This document shows positions 36,200 to 49,300 of a stretch of 64,000 bases of DNA, in pieces. A program made the translations under genes and the position numbers. How positions within the stretch are numbered: the stretch's first letter is position 1; each line of letters opens with the position of its first letter. This DNA comes from Smittia aterrima. Its lineage: Eukaryota > Arthropoda > Insecta > Diptera > Chironomidae. The stretch spans positions 23,901,537 through 23,965,536 of the forward strand of contig CP093829.1 in NCBI GenBank assembly GCA_033063855.1. Direction: 5' to 3'. The notes beneath the pieces were generated by a model. That model was given only the letters and a program-made list of their open reading frames with translations, ran no database searches and was not told the origin of the DNA.

Positions 36200-39100
36200 C
36201 TACGAGGATGAACCTTTGTCAGGTGATCCAAGGGTTAAGCTACTTAAGCTGGATGTTAGATTGTAAGGTCGGGGTGATGATGGGACTGGTTGGTTCTCTT
36301 CAACAGGTAAACATGTTTCAACCATCGCTTCCAAGCAGTTCACGAAAAGCTCTGAAGACTCAACGACCATGTTGTACTGAAAGAAAGAAGTTTTAGAATT
36401 CGAAAAGTTTTAAAAATAAATTTGACTTACTTTTGTGAAAGGTCCTTGAAGCAAAAATAAATTGAAAATTTAATTATTTTGAAATAATTTAAATTAAAAA
36501 AGATCAAACCTGCAAATCGCCACAATCCACCAAAGCCACAAGACTGCAAAAAGTGAAGTGGCTGCTGTGAGGCATCTTCCGACGCCAACATATTCTGAAT
36601 GATGCTTTGAACTGCAGCGAGAACAATCTGATCATTCGACGATGACAAAACGTTGTTGATTTTCTGATCGAGAAGTGAATGAATCACAGGGAAAACTTTC
36701 GGGAACACGACAGATCCTTCAGCGAGATATTGATATAAAACTCGAGTTTCAGCTTCGTCACTGGAAGTTTGAGAGTCAGAATTGAATCGATCAATGAGAA
36801 ATAACTTTACCTTGAATATTTCACAAGAGTCGCCAGCACTGTAAGGACCAAAGCTTGAGTTGAACTATCCGGCAAGACTTCAGGATCCAACAGAACATTC
36901 GATTCATTCGAAACTGACGAACGTGAACCGCGATCCTAAGAAAATCAATTTCATTCAAATTTTAAAAATGATCTTTCATAAAAATCGAAATTGTAATTTC
37001 TAATTTCTTCAAAATTTGTGAAAAAAGTTCAAAGTAAATTAAAAAGCTAATTCTTTAGAATTATGCAAGCAAAAAGCCAAATGGATTTGATAGAAGTAAT
37101 TAAGTAATACCTGACGATCCTCAGCAGCTCCTTTCTTCTGCTCCTTGTTCGACGTCGGAACCGAAAATGATCTTTGAGTTTTGAACGACAACACTCTAGC
37201 ATTCTATTCGATTGGTCGTTTACCAAAAAAAGTTCACACATTTTCAAATACGGCATGCAACCAACAATATTCCAAAAACGTTTACGAATAACAATCAAGT
37301 TTATGTATTGAAGCCATAGAAGGTTTAAATATTAAGATGGAACGATCCGCAAAGCGCATCGGCGGGTGAGATTATTGAGTATGAAAAAAAAGAAACAAAA
37401 GTGTAATAATTAATAAAATTAGTTGAGAGAATTCTTCGTTGAATTTATAAATTTGCATTAAAAATAAGAAAAAAAATTGTTTTTGTCACAGCGACGAAAG
37501 AAATTTTTCGAATTTTCAGTCGCTCTGACAAAAGAAAAAGTGGATTTAATTTCGTCACGCTCTTATGTGATTTCGATTGAAGAATTTGGATATCATCAAA
37601 CACTTAAAATGTCAAAGAAAATAAGTTTTAGAAGAAGATAGAAGAAGAGACTTTTAGTAGAAAGATCCGAGATAGAGAGAGAGAGAGAGAGAAGAAGTCT
37701 TGCAGTTTTTTTGTGTTTTTCTATTTTGCTTACTTTAATATTCTTCTGGTGAAGACAATCAACAAACTCGTCGCCGGGGTTTTCGATCGATGCTGATGCA
37801 TCATCGACAATCATTGTCGTACTTGTATTGACTGTAGTTATACTGTTAGTATTTTGATTGATGGTTGTGTTATTATGATTGTTCTGAATGTGAGCCAAGA
37901 GCTTTTGTTCGTTCGCCGGCTCGGACGAGGATCGACGATTTTTGAAATCATGTCTTTGATAATGAATGGGAACGTGATTTATCAAGGAATTGTGATGGAT
38001 TGTTGTGGCAGCGGAAGTGTTGCCCGAGACTCCTGACATGGTCACGGTTGATGTTGTAGGGATGTGAGAATTTATATTTTGTGATTGATTTGCCAAGTCG
38101 AGGCTTCGCCATGTTTTTCCTTTTATAACCGGCTCCTAGATTATGCACACGATATTAAATTGGGTAAAGGTTAAGGGGGGAGAGCCTTCTTAGCTCAATT
38201 CATTGAATTCCGGCATCGAATGGTTACTCCATCAAACACAATGGAGTTCAATAATAAAACATAAATGCTTTTTCAACTTTGTCAATTATTACATAAGGAA
38301 TCAAACGAAACTCAAAAAGTTCAACTTGTTTTTGTTTCCAATTCGTTTTCTAAGACATCACATCCATCAAATGAAAATGTTCAACAGAGGAATTCGAACT
38401 TAATATTGGTTAAGATAAGTAGAAGGCTGTCGAAGCGAAAGAAAAGGAATTTATCTGTTACCTGATGTTGAACTTTGTGTTGCTGTTGTTGACGTGCGAA
38501 TGTGATTGCAGATTGATCGAGCATGTCCCAGGACTTTTGACGACGAACGTTTTGAGTTCCAGATACTTCTTGAGACTGATCAGCCAGTGATTCAGTTTGC
38601 CATCGTGGAATTGTGTGCTTGACGTGACAGCGAGATCGAACTTCTTCGGAGACACTGACGAGAGCTTTTTAAATGAAATGAAAATTGAATTTTCAGTTTC
38701 TCTGAAATATTTTCTCTCTTACCTGTGAGGTATGCAACTGAGTCATGTGTGACTTCGAATTTATCTCGTCGAGTTGGCTTTGCAACAATCCCGAGAAGCA
38801 TCGTAAGAACACGAGTCGTTCGTGAGACTGTCGTTGGCGTTGGATGACGCAATCCCTTCAACAGATGACCAACGATAGCGAAATGAAAGTTGCATTTAAA
38901 TGATAATCCAACTGCGTGATCGAGTTGCTTAAAATGCCATTCAAGAGGCTCTCGCGATTCCATCATCACATCAGCCAAATTCTGTTTATCAAAAATTCCT
39001 TGGGAATTGAGAGTGTGAAGATTTTGTTCCAAGAGCGCGAGACCAGCTGCGTACAAAGTCGATTCATCGAGTTGAAGAACGGAGATCGCAACCCAGAACA

Positions 39101-42100
39101 GAGCTCGATGAATGGTCGACTCAATTCTCAAAAGCGGCTGCAATCTCGTTAGACACATCACTAAAGCTTCCAAAAGTTGAATGTCGTTAAAGCTTTCCAA
39201 AGCTTTCACGAGAATTCTCAAAAGTTGTTTAACATCCGAGTCCGTGATTGACTTGCTGATGCAACCAAAAACAATCAAAGCTCTTGGTTGAAGAGCTGGA
39301 TTGAAACAAAACGCGAAGCTTTTCGCCAGAGACGTCCAAGTCGACAACCAATCACAATCAGGAATGTCTCGCATGCAAGCTTCCATGATTTCAAGTAGCG
39401 CGTCTGTGATAACTTCCAGAGATGGCAGAGCTAATCTCTCACGATCAGCGAGAGGTTGAGAGACTCTCTCATTTCCCAACCAACGATCTGAATGATGACG
39501 ACACGAAGATCGGAAAGCTGTGCTAGCAGCGGATTTAACTTTACTGATTCCGAAGAGCAAATAGAATTTTGGCAATGAAAACTCATCCAATGAGAGACGC
39601 AAGACTCGTTGAGTATCTTCTGAGAACGAAGGCTTTGTACATGTACAAAGTGAGTGAATAATGTTTATGACTAGACCGTGAGTTGATGCTCGCATGCTCA
39701 ACGATCCAGAGCAGACCAAGAACGTCACAGTGTGGAATAGATAAGGAAGATGACGAGCAACATCTAAACAATTATTAAACGACAACATCAGAAGATATCG
39801 AGCCAGAATCGCAATGTCATCCCACATCATCTGTAAAAGAATCTCGTCAATCTCTTTTTGTCATCAATAATTTAGTTAATTCGACTTACATGTTGTTCTA
39901 AGTGATTTGTTGGCGACAGACACGTTTTATCCATTACACGACAAAGTCGACCAATCACTTTCTTAGCGACAAGTTGAACATTTGCTGAAGCTAATGCGAC
40001 AGCTGTGTCGGCCATGATTTCAACTTGAGGCGAGCCAAGACCGGAACTTACAGATTTGTGAATGAAATTATCCAAAACCATGTCAATGAGCTCAGGAATC
40101 TGTTGATTTAAAAATTAATTATTTTTTTTGGAAGATTTAGAGACAAACTCACTTGTCCAAGGTTCCCCCAAATCTTCGCTTGAATACTTGGATACATTTC
40201 CTTCTGTTCAATCGTTAGATTGATGAGCTTTTCGAGGATCATCGCGACTTGCTTCTGTCGCTTTCCTTCATCCGATGGCTTGCAGAATCTCACAAGATTT
40301 TTCAGCCACGGCGTCATGTACTCGAGACATAAATGTTTCAGTTCAATTGTACTTCGTTGGAAGCCTTGAATGCACTCCTCGAGGAATTCTAAAGTTAAAT
40401 GCGGTTCGTTCGTTGCAAGTTTCTCTGAAACTTCTTTGATGAAGATCGTGTTGTTGGAAGGAATGCAAAGACCTTGCGTTTCCAACAATTGGCCTTCGAT
40501 TTTGAGGTCAAACGTTGCTGTCAAGGCGCAGAGTTGATTGTAAGCCGCTGTTCTCAAATTTGGATCAGAACTTCCAAGATTCAACAGCGCCATGTTCAAT
40601 AAAGTTCCCGGCACATCTTTCGGTCGAATCTTCTGATGAACTGTCACTGACTCCGGTTGACTCAGCTCCCATCGGTTGCGAATATGAATTACAGCTTGAA
40701 CGATATTATCGCAGTCGTTGTGAATGAAACTTAACTGAGAGCTTTCATTGGCAATGCTTAAGGTGAATTGATTATCATCGACGAGAGTAATCTCCTCGAT
40801 CTCCGATGCATAATAAACATCGTTCAACAGAACAGAATGAGCGAGAACTTTTGTTTTCTCAGCTGATGCGATTTGCAAAGCTGTCGGTCCAACTTTGATT
40901 GAGACTTTTGTGTCCTTGTGGCTGAGCTTCAATGCATTGTTGAAAACTTTCAAATCCTCATCAAGAGACAAAGTCGCTCCTGGCAGTTTCTGTTGTTCCA
41001 CGTCAATGACATCGTTGAGCTTAGATGGAGAGTCGAGGAAGACAAGTTTACGGTTTCCTTTAAGTGGAGCGAGGATTCTCTCGTGAAACTTTGTGTACTC
41101 TCGAACCCACGAGTTGCAGTTGTAGATATAAGCTGCATGAAGGTTCTCGTAAGCCACCTCCGGCAAAACGTAAAACCACTTTTGAAGGAACTCTGTTCTG
41201 AATCTATTATCACTGCAAGTGTGAGTAAAATCGATGACAACTTCGAAGGGTGCATGGCAAAAAGGTTTTAAGGTGAGGATGACATGATAGATAAGTAAAT
41301 CTCCGTTTGTCTCGCCGATTTTATATCGTCGAGCGATATAGTAGAAGACTGGATAACCAGCTTTTGAAGTTCCCGCTTGATAGAAAATGTTCATCGACTT
41401 GAGAGTCTTGAATTCTTCTTTCTCGTGCATTTGATGCTTCACCATGATTTCTTCGAAGTTTGTTGATGACATGTCGATTGAACTCCATCGTGCGTAAGAT
41501 GAGAATAACATGGAATCTGTTGTTATGCTCACTGGTTTATGCTCGGGTGGTCCCAGATACGCGAGAAGTGTCGCCATTTTATCGAAAGGTCTTCGTCCAA
41601 CGTGTTTTGCTGTCGTTGAGCTTGACAAGTAATCACCGATTCTCTCTTGATGACTCCAAAGCAATCGATGAACGGCTAAGACATTCGAATCCGAAATGAA
41701 GCTCATCGCTGTGTGAGACGATGTTTGATCGACTGTCTCACAATCTGATGCAATTTGAATGAAGAATCTTCGACATGACTCGAAGTGAGTTCGAAGAAAG
41801 TCATTAAAGAAAAGCATGTGCTGCTCCTTTGAGAACTCAACGTGATTCGCAATGTTCTGAAGAATCTTTGACAAGAGCATCAAACCTCGTTTGACATTCG
41901 ATTGAACTTGCTTCGTAACGATTCCAAGTTCTTGAGGAGAGACAATTGCTGGATTGATGAATCGCAAGAAGATTACAGTTCCAACTGCTCCAATGTTCTG
42001 CTGAAGAAGATTCGGGAAGCGTTTGCTAAGAACTTGATACAAACAGTGACACATCGATCGAAGTTGCGAAGGAAATTTGTCAGCAGAGTTGACGATCGCA

Positions 42101-45100
42101 TCGAAAACTTTCTTCGTGAGTGCAATCAAATTCTTTCGATTAGCATCGATGTCGTCAGTTGTTTGATCTAAACGAGCTGGATCAACTTCAAAGTTAGTGT
42201 TCGGTTCATCGATTAAAGGTCTGATGAGAGGCTCAAGCAAAGCTTGCAAGTAATTCGCTCCATAAATCTTGAAGCAGAACGCCATGATCTTACTCCCCAA
42301 CGAATTTCCTCTGAATAAAGTTTGCATGCAATCTGAGACTTCAACTTCTCGATAAAACATATTCCAAAGCAATGGAGACAAAAGATGTTTCGCGTCGAAC
42401 AAAGTCACGAGAACTCGAGCGAGTTCATCCATTTGCGAAGTTGTGACGACATTCGCCAAAGCCATCGCAATGGGAAGCTCTCCTTTGTCACTGATCATTG
42501 TCACAAGCTGCACAAGTTGCTCGAATCGATCAGCGAGAACTGTCTCAGCTAAAGTGTCGAACTCTGTTCCTTGTTGAAGGATTTGCGTTAAGACTTCCAT
42601 GAAAGCAGCTCGAGTCTGCAAGTCAGGATTGTAACCGAGATCGATTGAGTGCATCAAACCTGAGTCGATGTTTGCACTTAGAAGATTCGACATCGCTTGA
42701 ATCGTTGAATTTCTCAAAGCAGTTAACTTCGTTGCTGCAACTCTCGGACGCATCATTGTCGGGGGATTGCTCGGCTCCTTCTCTGGTTCAATGTCAACGC
42801 AATCATTCAACAAATTCATGAAGAGCGTGAAATATTTTAAGAACAAAGCACTTTTCGCATCCATTAGATCGCCTCTGTCACTTTCTTCTGGTTGCAAAGG
42901 AAGTCCTTTCAGTAATGCACCAACGCAAGCCATACAAGCTTGATCCAAGTCTCTCGTTATAATCGTAACATCACCAGACGAAGGCGGAGCGATCTGATGA
43001 GAAGTTCCCATTACCCAGTCAGTGAGATACTCAACAAGTTTGTTTCTAAATTTCATTTCCTGTCTGAATGCTAAGTCATCTCGTCGCTTCATTAAAACTT
43101 CGACCAGTTGACAGAGCTTCGTCTTGATTTGAATCGCGTGAACTGTCATGTCCAAGTGACGAACGTAACGAACAATCGCCAGCATCATTCCTTCGATACT
43201 TGTTACACCAAGATGTTCATTTGGAGTCTGTTCGTCTTTGCCTTGTCTGCCTTCGAGAACCGACTTCATGATGAAGATTGTGTGCTCAATGAATTGAGTG
43301 TTGATGTCAGTGACAACGACTTGTCCTTGTTGATCAAAGAACTTCTCAACAATCGCTCGAATCTGATCGAAGAGAATCGGATAAAGCTGTGACGACATTT
43401 CTTGTCCGACGAGTTCTTTCACGTGCTTTTGGATTTGAGGTCCAAACTTTTCGTTGTTGCAGACGAGAAGACGTAAAAGTTGTCCGATAAACTGAGTCAC
43501 TGGACAATATTGAATTGAATCTTGTTGACCAGGAAGTGAGCCACTGACACTTGCGACCATCATTGATCCTCTGCCAGAGCTAGAACTTGAGATTGATGAA
43601 GTTGATTGGACAAGAGAACCAAGCGCCATGTTCTGTCCTTGAATCGGACGAATCGCTCGAGGTCTCTGCAGACAAACGCCTCCAAGAGCCAGAAGGAACC
43701 AAGTCATGTTCGACCATTCTTCTAAATCATGTTCACTTGATTGATGACATGAACTCGCTCGACGTTTGCCAACGCTTCGATGGAAATTCTCCGCTTGACC
43801 GTCTTCAACTTTTCCGCCTTTTGGATAATTCTGCAACATTTTGCTTGTGATCTCCCAATTGCGAAACGTTTCTTCCCAAGCTGGTTGAACTCCATTCGCA
43901 CAATGCTCGAGCTTCCTCAACAGTCCCATGATATTCTTCTGAAGAGCAACTCGACCTTGCGTGTGTTCATAGAAGCAATAACGAGATTCACTGTTTGCTG
44001 TTGTAATTGTGCTTGAGGCTTGAGCGAGCTCTTGATAAAGATGATAATTCGGAAGAATAAATGAAACAGTTAATTCATCTGATCCCGATCTGATTTCTGC
44101 TTCTTCGCATAAGAGTCCAAAGCAAGAGAGAGCGACAATGACGGCATCCAGATCAACTGACCACAAGTACATGAAGAAAACGACTTCAAGTTTAATGTGA
44201 GCTTGACGACAGATCGCGATCTGAGATCCACAGTTCGCGTAATCTTTGTGACGTTGAAGGAAAGTGTTGCGACAAATGAGAATCTCGCGGAGCCACTTCA
44301 AGACGTCAGTGTAATTCGCAATTTGATGTTGAATCAATTTTTGTGAAATTGAGAAGAGAACCTGAGACGAGACATCCCAGAAAGTGTTGATCGGTGCTTC
44401 GGGATTCCACATTTCAATTTTGTCTGGAGAGTGGAGAGCAAGTAGAGCCTCCATAGCTTCTTGTGCGACGTCTGGCATTGTCGGCTGGTGCACCAACGAG
44501 ACGAGTCCATTGATCAATTCGAGTGTTGAGCTTTGAACTTCATGACCAGCTTTTCCTTGACTGTTCAACAACAGCATCGGATCAGCGTGAATCAATCGAA
44601 CCATCAGCAAAAGTAAAGCTTTGTGAGCTGTCGAATCTTCTGGTCGACTCAATCTCGATTGTGCGTCTTTGGATTTTAGCGTTAGCGAAGTTATCATTCG
44701 CAATGGGGTGTGTGCGATGTATCCCTGAGTTGCCTTGTTGAGTGTATCCGTGAAGAGACCTCTCAACTCTGACGATCGAGCATAAACCAAATCAATCTGA
44801 GGCCACCACGATAAACGAGGCTGTGTTACTATTTTTAATAAGGAACTGACGATGACGAAATGATAAGCAGGCGGCGAAGTTAAGCTTAGACACACCTTGA
44901 GAGCTTCGTTGTTGTGCGGTTTAATTCTAAAGCAAGACACCCAGCAGTCGATCATCAGATCAATGTCAGCGACATTGTATCCTTGGCCTCTTGAGAATGG
45001 CTTTGAAACATTGAACAATTGAGCTTTCAAATCGTTAATCACACTTTGTACGATTTGAAAAGTAACGTTGTTGGAATCATTGATGTTGATGTAGGTGCTG

Positions 45101-46356
45101 GCTTTGCAGAGTTTAATTGCTGCGATAGCTGCCGATTCTGTGAATTGTTTGGACGACGCGTGAGAGCCTAAGCCTTTCTTGATTCCATCCATGAACTGTT
45201 TCTTTTTGCTGTGACGCGGTGAGCAGGGAGCTCCGGAATCTGCGTTGACGATTTCTTCAAGAACTTTCGGACTCAGAATCAACAAAATGATTTGAAGCGA
45301 CCAAACTGCGGGACGTTGACTCTTCTTGCTCTCCTGAGCGTACGGCTCAAGAATATCGAAGAATGTCTCGCAACACTTTGAGAGTTCTTCGTTTGGATTT
45401 CGTTGAAGATCTTCAAACTCTTTCGGATGGAACTCGATCCAGTTCCACAAAGCTTTCTCCAGAGAATTCAGCAAAACCATGTGAGCTGACTTCTTCAGCA
45501 ATTTAAACTTTTGAATCACTTCAGTCAAGAGCTTTGTTAGCTTGTTGACATCCAAGTCGATGTGTTGAACTAATTCAATATCTGAGTAATCTGGATTTTC
45601 TTCCGAGCACGCACTGAGCTCTTGAAGTCTCGCGGAAATTCGATTGAACACGGCGACGAAATGATTTTGTGATAAGGCGAATAAAACTTTGGATGCGAGA
45701 GCTTTCAATGATGGAGAGTTGTTGGGATCACTTTGAACGTCTTAAAATAAAATGAAAATCATTAGAAATAAAGATTTGAAATGATGAAAGGAACTTACCG
45801 ATAAATTGGCAAATTTCTCTTAACAACAACTTCACATTCAAAGCTTCTTCGAATCTCGCTGTGTCTTTGGATTGTCCAGACAGACATCGCTCCAATGTTT
45901 GCAAAATGATGATGAGAGAATCATATCCGAGCCTCTCCGAGTCTGATTGTCCTCTGCAACCTTGCGTAGGCTGATACTGAATGGAAAGCAAAATTATTTT
46001 CGTTCGCTTTTTGATGAAGCAAAACGCCCACTCACAATTTCATTAACTCTCTGTAGCATCTTCGTTAGTCCTGAAATCACCAGCGAGAATCGATATCTTG
46101 AGATCTGAATTAAGCTTTGTTCAATTAGGGTCTGCTCGATGTTGATTCGAGCCTGGGTGCTCGTGTTTCCTGTGCGGTACGGGAGCTGCAAATGAAAACA
46201 TTAAAGTCACCTGTAGCGATTATCGATTTTTCATGCGACATCTTGGAAAATCGGAAAATTTTTGGAAAATTTTCGATATCTCGACGTGGATCTGTTCCTT
46301 ACTTGCTCCTCGAAGCGTCCCAGCAAAGAGTTGGCCCATTCTACGAATTTCGCCAT
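36200..46356 (-). CDS. Nf1: Neurofibromin 1, Ras GTPase-activating protein, 13 coding exons, complete
   Basis: Neurofibromin accelerates GTP hydrolysis by Ras and so damps Ras/MAPK signalling; in flies it also affects cAMP-dependent growth and learning. Exons (minus): 46356-46303, 46185-46036, 45976-45799, 45740-40153, 40099-39890, 39830-38723, 38664-38462, 38135-37734, 37203-37111, 36935-36811, 36760-36510, 36444-36431, 36376-36200. All junctions keep frame and use GT-AG; the sum is 8553 nt, 2850 aa, close to fly and human lengths. The N-terminus MAKFVEWANSLLGRFEEQ matches the family. The GAP domain lies at about 1170-1465, with the arginine finger FRGNS (Arg1271) and FLRFINPAIVSP (about 1384). 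The Sec14-like lipid-binding and PH-like modules follow at about 1540-1830. The C-terminus contains LWRFAGPFTK and ends SPDKGSSS. There is no insertion equal to the vertebrate alternative GAP exon. Splice choices in the last third are inferred. Confidence 0.96.
37669..37692. repeat. (GA)n microsatellite in Nf1 intron 8
   Basis: A run of GAGATAGAGAGAGAGAGAGA type, about 24 bp, just downstream (in Nf1 sense) of the donor at 37733. Confidence 0.85.
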
Positions 46357-49300
46357 GATTTCTGCTGATTCTTTGCAGTTTTATGGCAACAAAACGTAAA
46401 CAAACAATTTATTACGAAGTGGAATTAACTTTTCATTTTCCGAGCACAGTTTCAACTTTTTCGAGTGAACTCCACGATTTCCGAACTTCAATGAACTTTG
46501 TCAACAATAATACTGACTTTTCTGACTTAAAAACAATTGTTCGACTGAATAAATCCTTTTTCACTTTTTTCTTGCAAAATATTTTATTTTCAGAAATATC
46601 TTCACTCTTTCTGGTTTGTGTCTTCGCTGTCGGCAAATATTTCTCTCTTTCTCCTCTCAAACATTGCAGAGCATAAAAAGTATTTGTATCATCTGTTTTT
46701 TCAATGTCAATCAGCATTTGCTAGGAGCAAAGTGATTTTTTATCTGTAAAGTGAGTTTTAGATTTCAAAGTAAATATTTATGAAAATATCCGAAAACTGA
46801 ATTTTCAAGTTTTGTATGCAAAACTCTTTGCACTTCATGAAATATTTTATTTATGAAGTGGAAGCAGAGAAATCATTGAAAAAAGTTTTTTTATTAAAAA
46901 TTTAAATTGCAAAATGAAATTGTGGATGAATCTAAGTAATTATCGATTTTCTTCAAATGTTCAATCAATTATTGACGCAACTTATTCATTCGCATCATGA
47001 ATAAATCATTTTATAATCGCCAAACTCTGTAAACAAATTAGAGAGAGTAAAGAAGAAAATTGAAGACTTCTCAGTCGTTGTGAAGCATAAAATAAGTTGC
47101 CACTTGAAACAGATATTTTCGAGACGATCCTTGAAGATAATAGAAAAATAAGTCCAAACAGCTGTCGACGTCTCCATTGACGGAAACATTGCAGTTAATA
47201 AACTTGAGACCTGTCACAAAAGGAATTGAAGGAGAGCGAAAAAATCTTTGTTTGATGACAGAAATTTCCTTTCTTTCCTCGACTAACGAAGAACGAATAA
47301 TTTATCTTCATGAAATGTTTCGAATCAATCAAAAATTATTCAGTCATTAGCAAGACTTGCTTGTAAGTTCACGGACAATATTCTACTTAACAAGAAAAGT
47401 TTAAGGGACATATCTCTCGTCGTTAACTCCACAGCAATTTGACATTAAACCTCGTCGACCTCTTGAACCGAGAAGAGCAAGTGAATTTGAGTTGTAAGTG
47501 CCCAATTATTTTTTTATGAGCAATGGTCGATTTTTATGAACAATTGCTTTAAACTGAAGTCTTTAATTTATGAAATCAAATTAGTTTGGTCTGTTGATTT
47601 AACTGAGATTTAAATGTAAATCATAAAACTCATCACTTATTCGAATAATCCTGGAAGAGTTTTCCATTTGAATGTTCATTTGTTTATTTGACTTAGGACT
47701 TAGCTTTCAAATCAACAATCCGTAACAAACAAACAGAGAAATGTGTATTGTCTGCCCATTTCCTTGTTTCGAATTACCACTTTACGACAGTTTAAATTAT
47801 ATCCATTGTCAAGATTTGTTGTTCCGCAAAATAAATGTGAAATCTAAGATCTAAACTCATGCCAACCCTCTTGCACTTTTTTTTTTCTTCTATGAGATTC
47901 CTATTCACAATGAAACATATTTGATTTATGCTATCGATATTGTTGGCGAGAGAATTATTTTCGGAGAAGTAAAGAACGACGACGACGAGAGATTTCCTCA
48001 AAGTCTTTATTAAGGTTTTCTGCAATTTCTCGCTTAAAATCGAATCATTCAATCAGATCACGTTAGATTCCTTTTCCGTCTGGAAAATTGATCACAAAAC
48101 GAAGTAAAAGTACAAGGAATAAGAAAACAAACAGAAAACTTTAAGCGATTGCTTTGGGCGAATTCAATTATTTAAGCGAAGCGAACGTTCGTTCCGAATA
48201 AAATTTCAGACTTTACAAATTGGGTTGGGCGAAAGATTTCATTGTTAAAGTTTTTTTTTATATTTTGGTAAATTGCTTCATCCTATTTTGTCTCACTCTG
48301 GTGGTTGTTCTAGCAGCGGTGTCGCTTCAAACGTCACTGCGGTTTATTCGTGTAAGTTACATTTATCCTCATGACTGTTGAGAAGTTTCTCTTGTTTCAG
48401 AAAATCAGAGGAACTGATTTCGCGGTTGTGGTTCAATTCGTCATTTGTTCTCGTCAGATTTCGCTTAATTATCTTTTCAATTGTTGGTGGAAAAACCAAA
48501 ACTTATTTAAAAGGGAAAAAGCCGTAAAAAGTTATGTCGTTTCTAAGAAGAACGCGAAGGTTCATTAAGATCCAAAGTGCGACTGAAGATTTTCCCTTTT
48601 TCCTCGGCTCGTCAGCAAATAAAATCCTGAAAAAGAAAAACACTTCGTGAAGTCAAATCTGAGCATGCGTCAAATGTTTCTCCTTCGAACCGTTTGGAAA
48701 GTCCGCTTGTTCGTTTTTTTAAACTGCATGTTCACTCATTCGTTTAATGCCAAGTAATGGTTTGATACCCAAACATGCCAGTGATGGATTAAGCAACTTT
48801 GTTTGATAGTTCACGCAACAAAATTGTTTCCCCCCCGAAAACTTCTTTATTGATCCATTTGGCTTGATATTTTATGTTAACCTTCGATTCCGTTGAGAAA
48901 TCATCTTAATGAGATACAAAAAAATATTCGATTTACGCTAGGGAAGTCGAAAATTGATTATTTAGAATGCTGGGAGACCGAAAGCACCAAAAGAGTAAAT
49001 AACACAATCGAATTTATTTCCTTACAGCGATATCAAAGATATTTTCAAGATATCCGAGAGCTGAGTTGAAAAGAGACCGGCACAATATAATTCCTAATCG
49101 TTGCATCAGGTTGAGATATATCTAAAGCTTTTCAGACATAAATTTTGCACAAAATTGAGATATTTTCCGCTCTAGGCCAGGTCCTCGAGGACATTTCAAC
49201 CTTTCCTCGAGTTTAATGACAACATTAAGAAGATTTCAGCCACATTTTCGTTTCGCTCTTCAGCGTCATTATTTAGCTTAACAAAACATGTTCCTTTCAC

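Noticed and set aside
38592..39830. Nf1 exon read on past 38723 as one long frame
   Set aside because: A clear donor (ACAG|GTAAGAG at 38722) and the family sequence YLTALVSVSEEVRSRC obtained after splicing to 38664 show that the extension is intron read-through.
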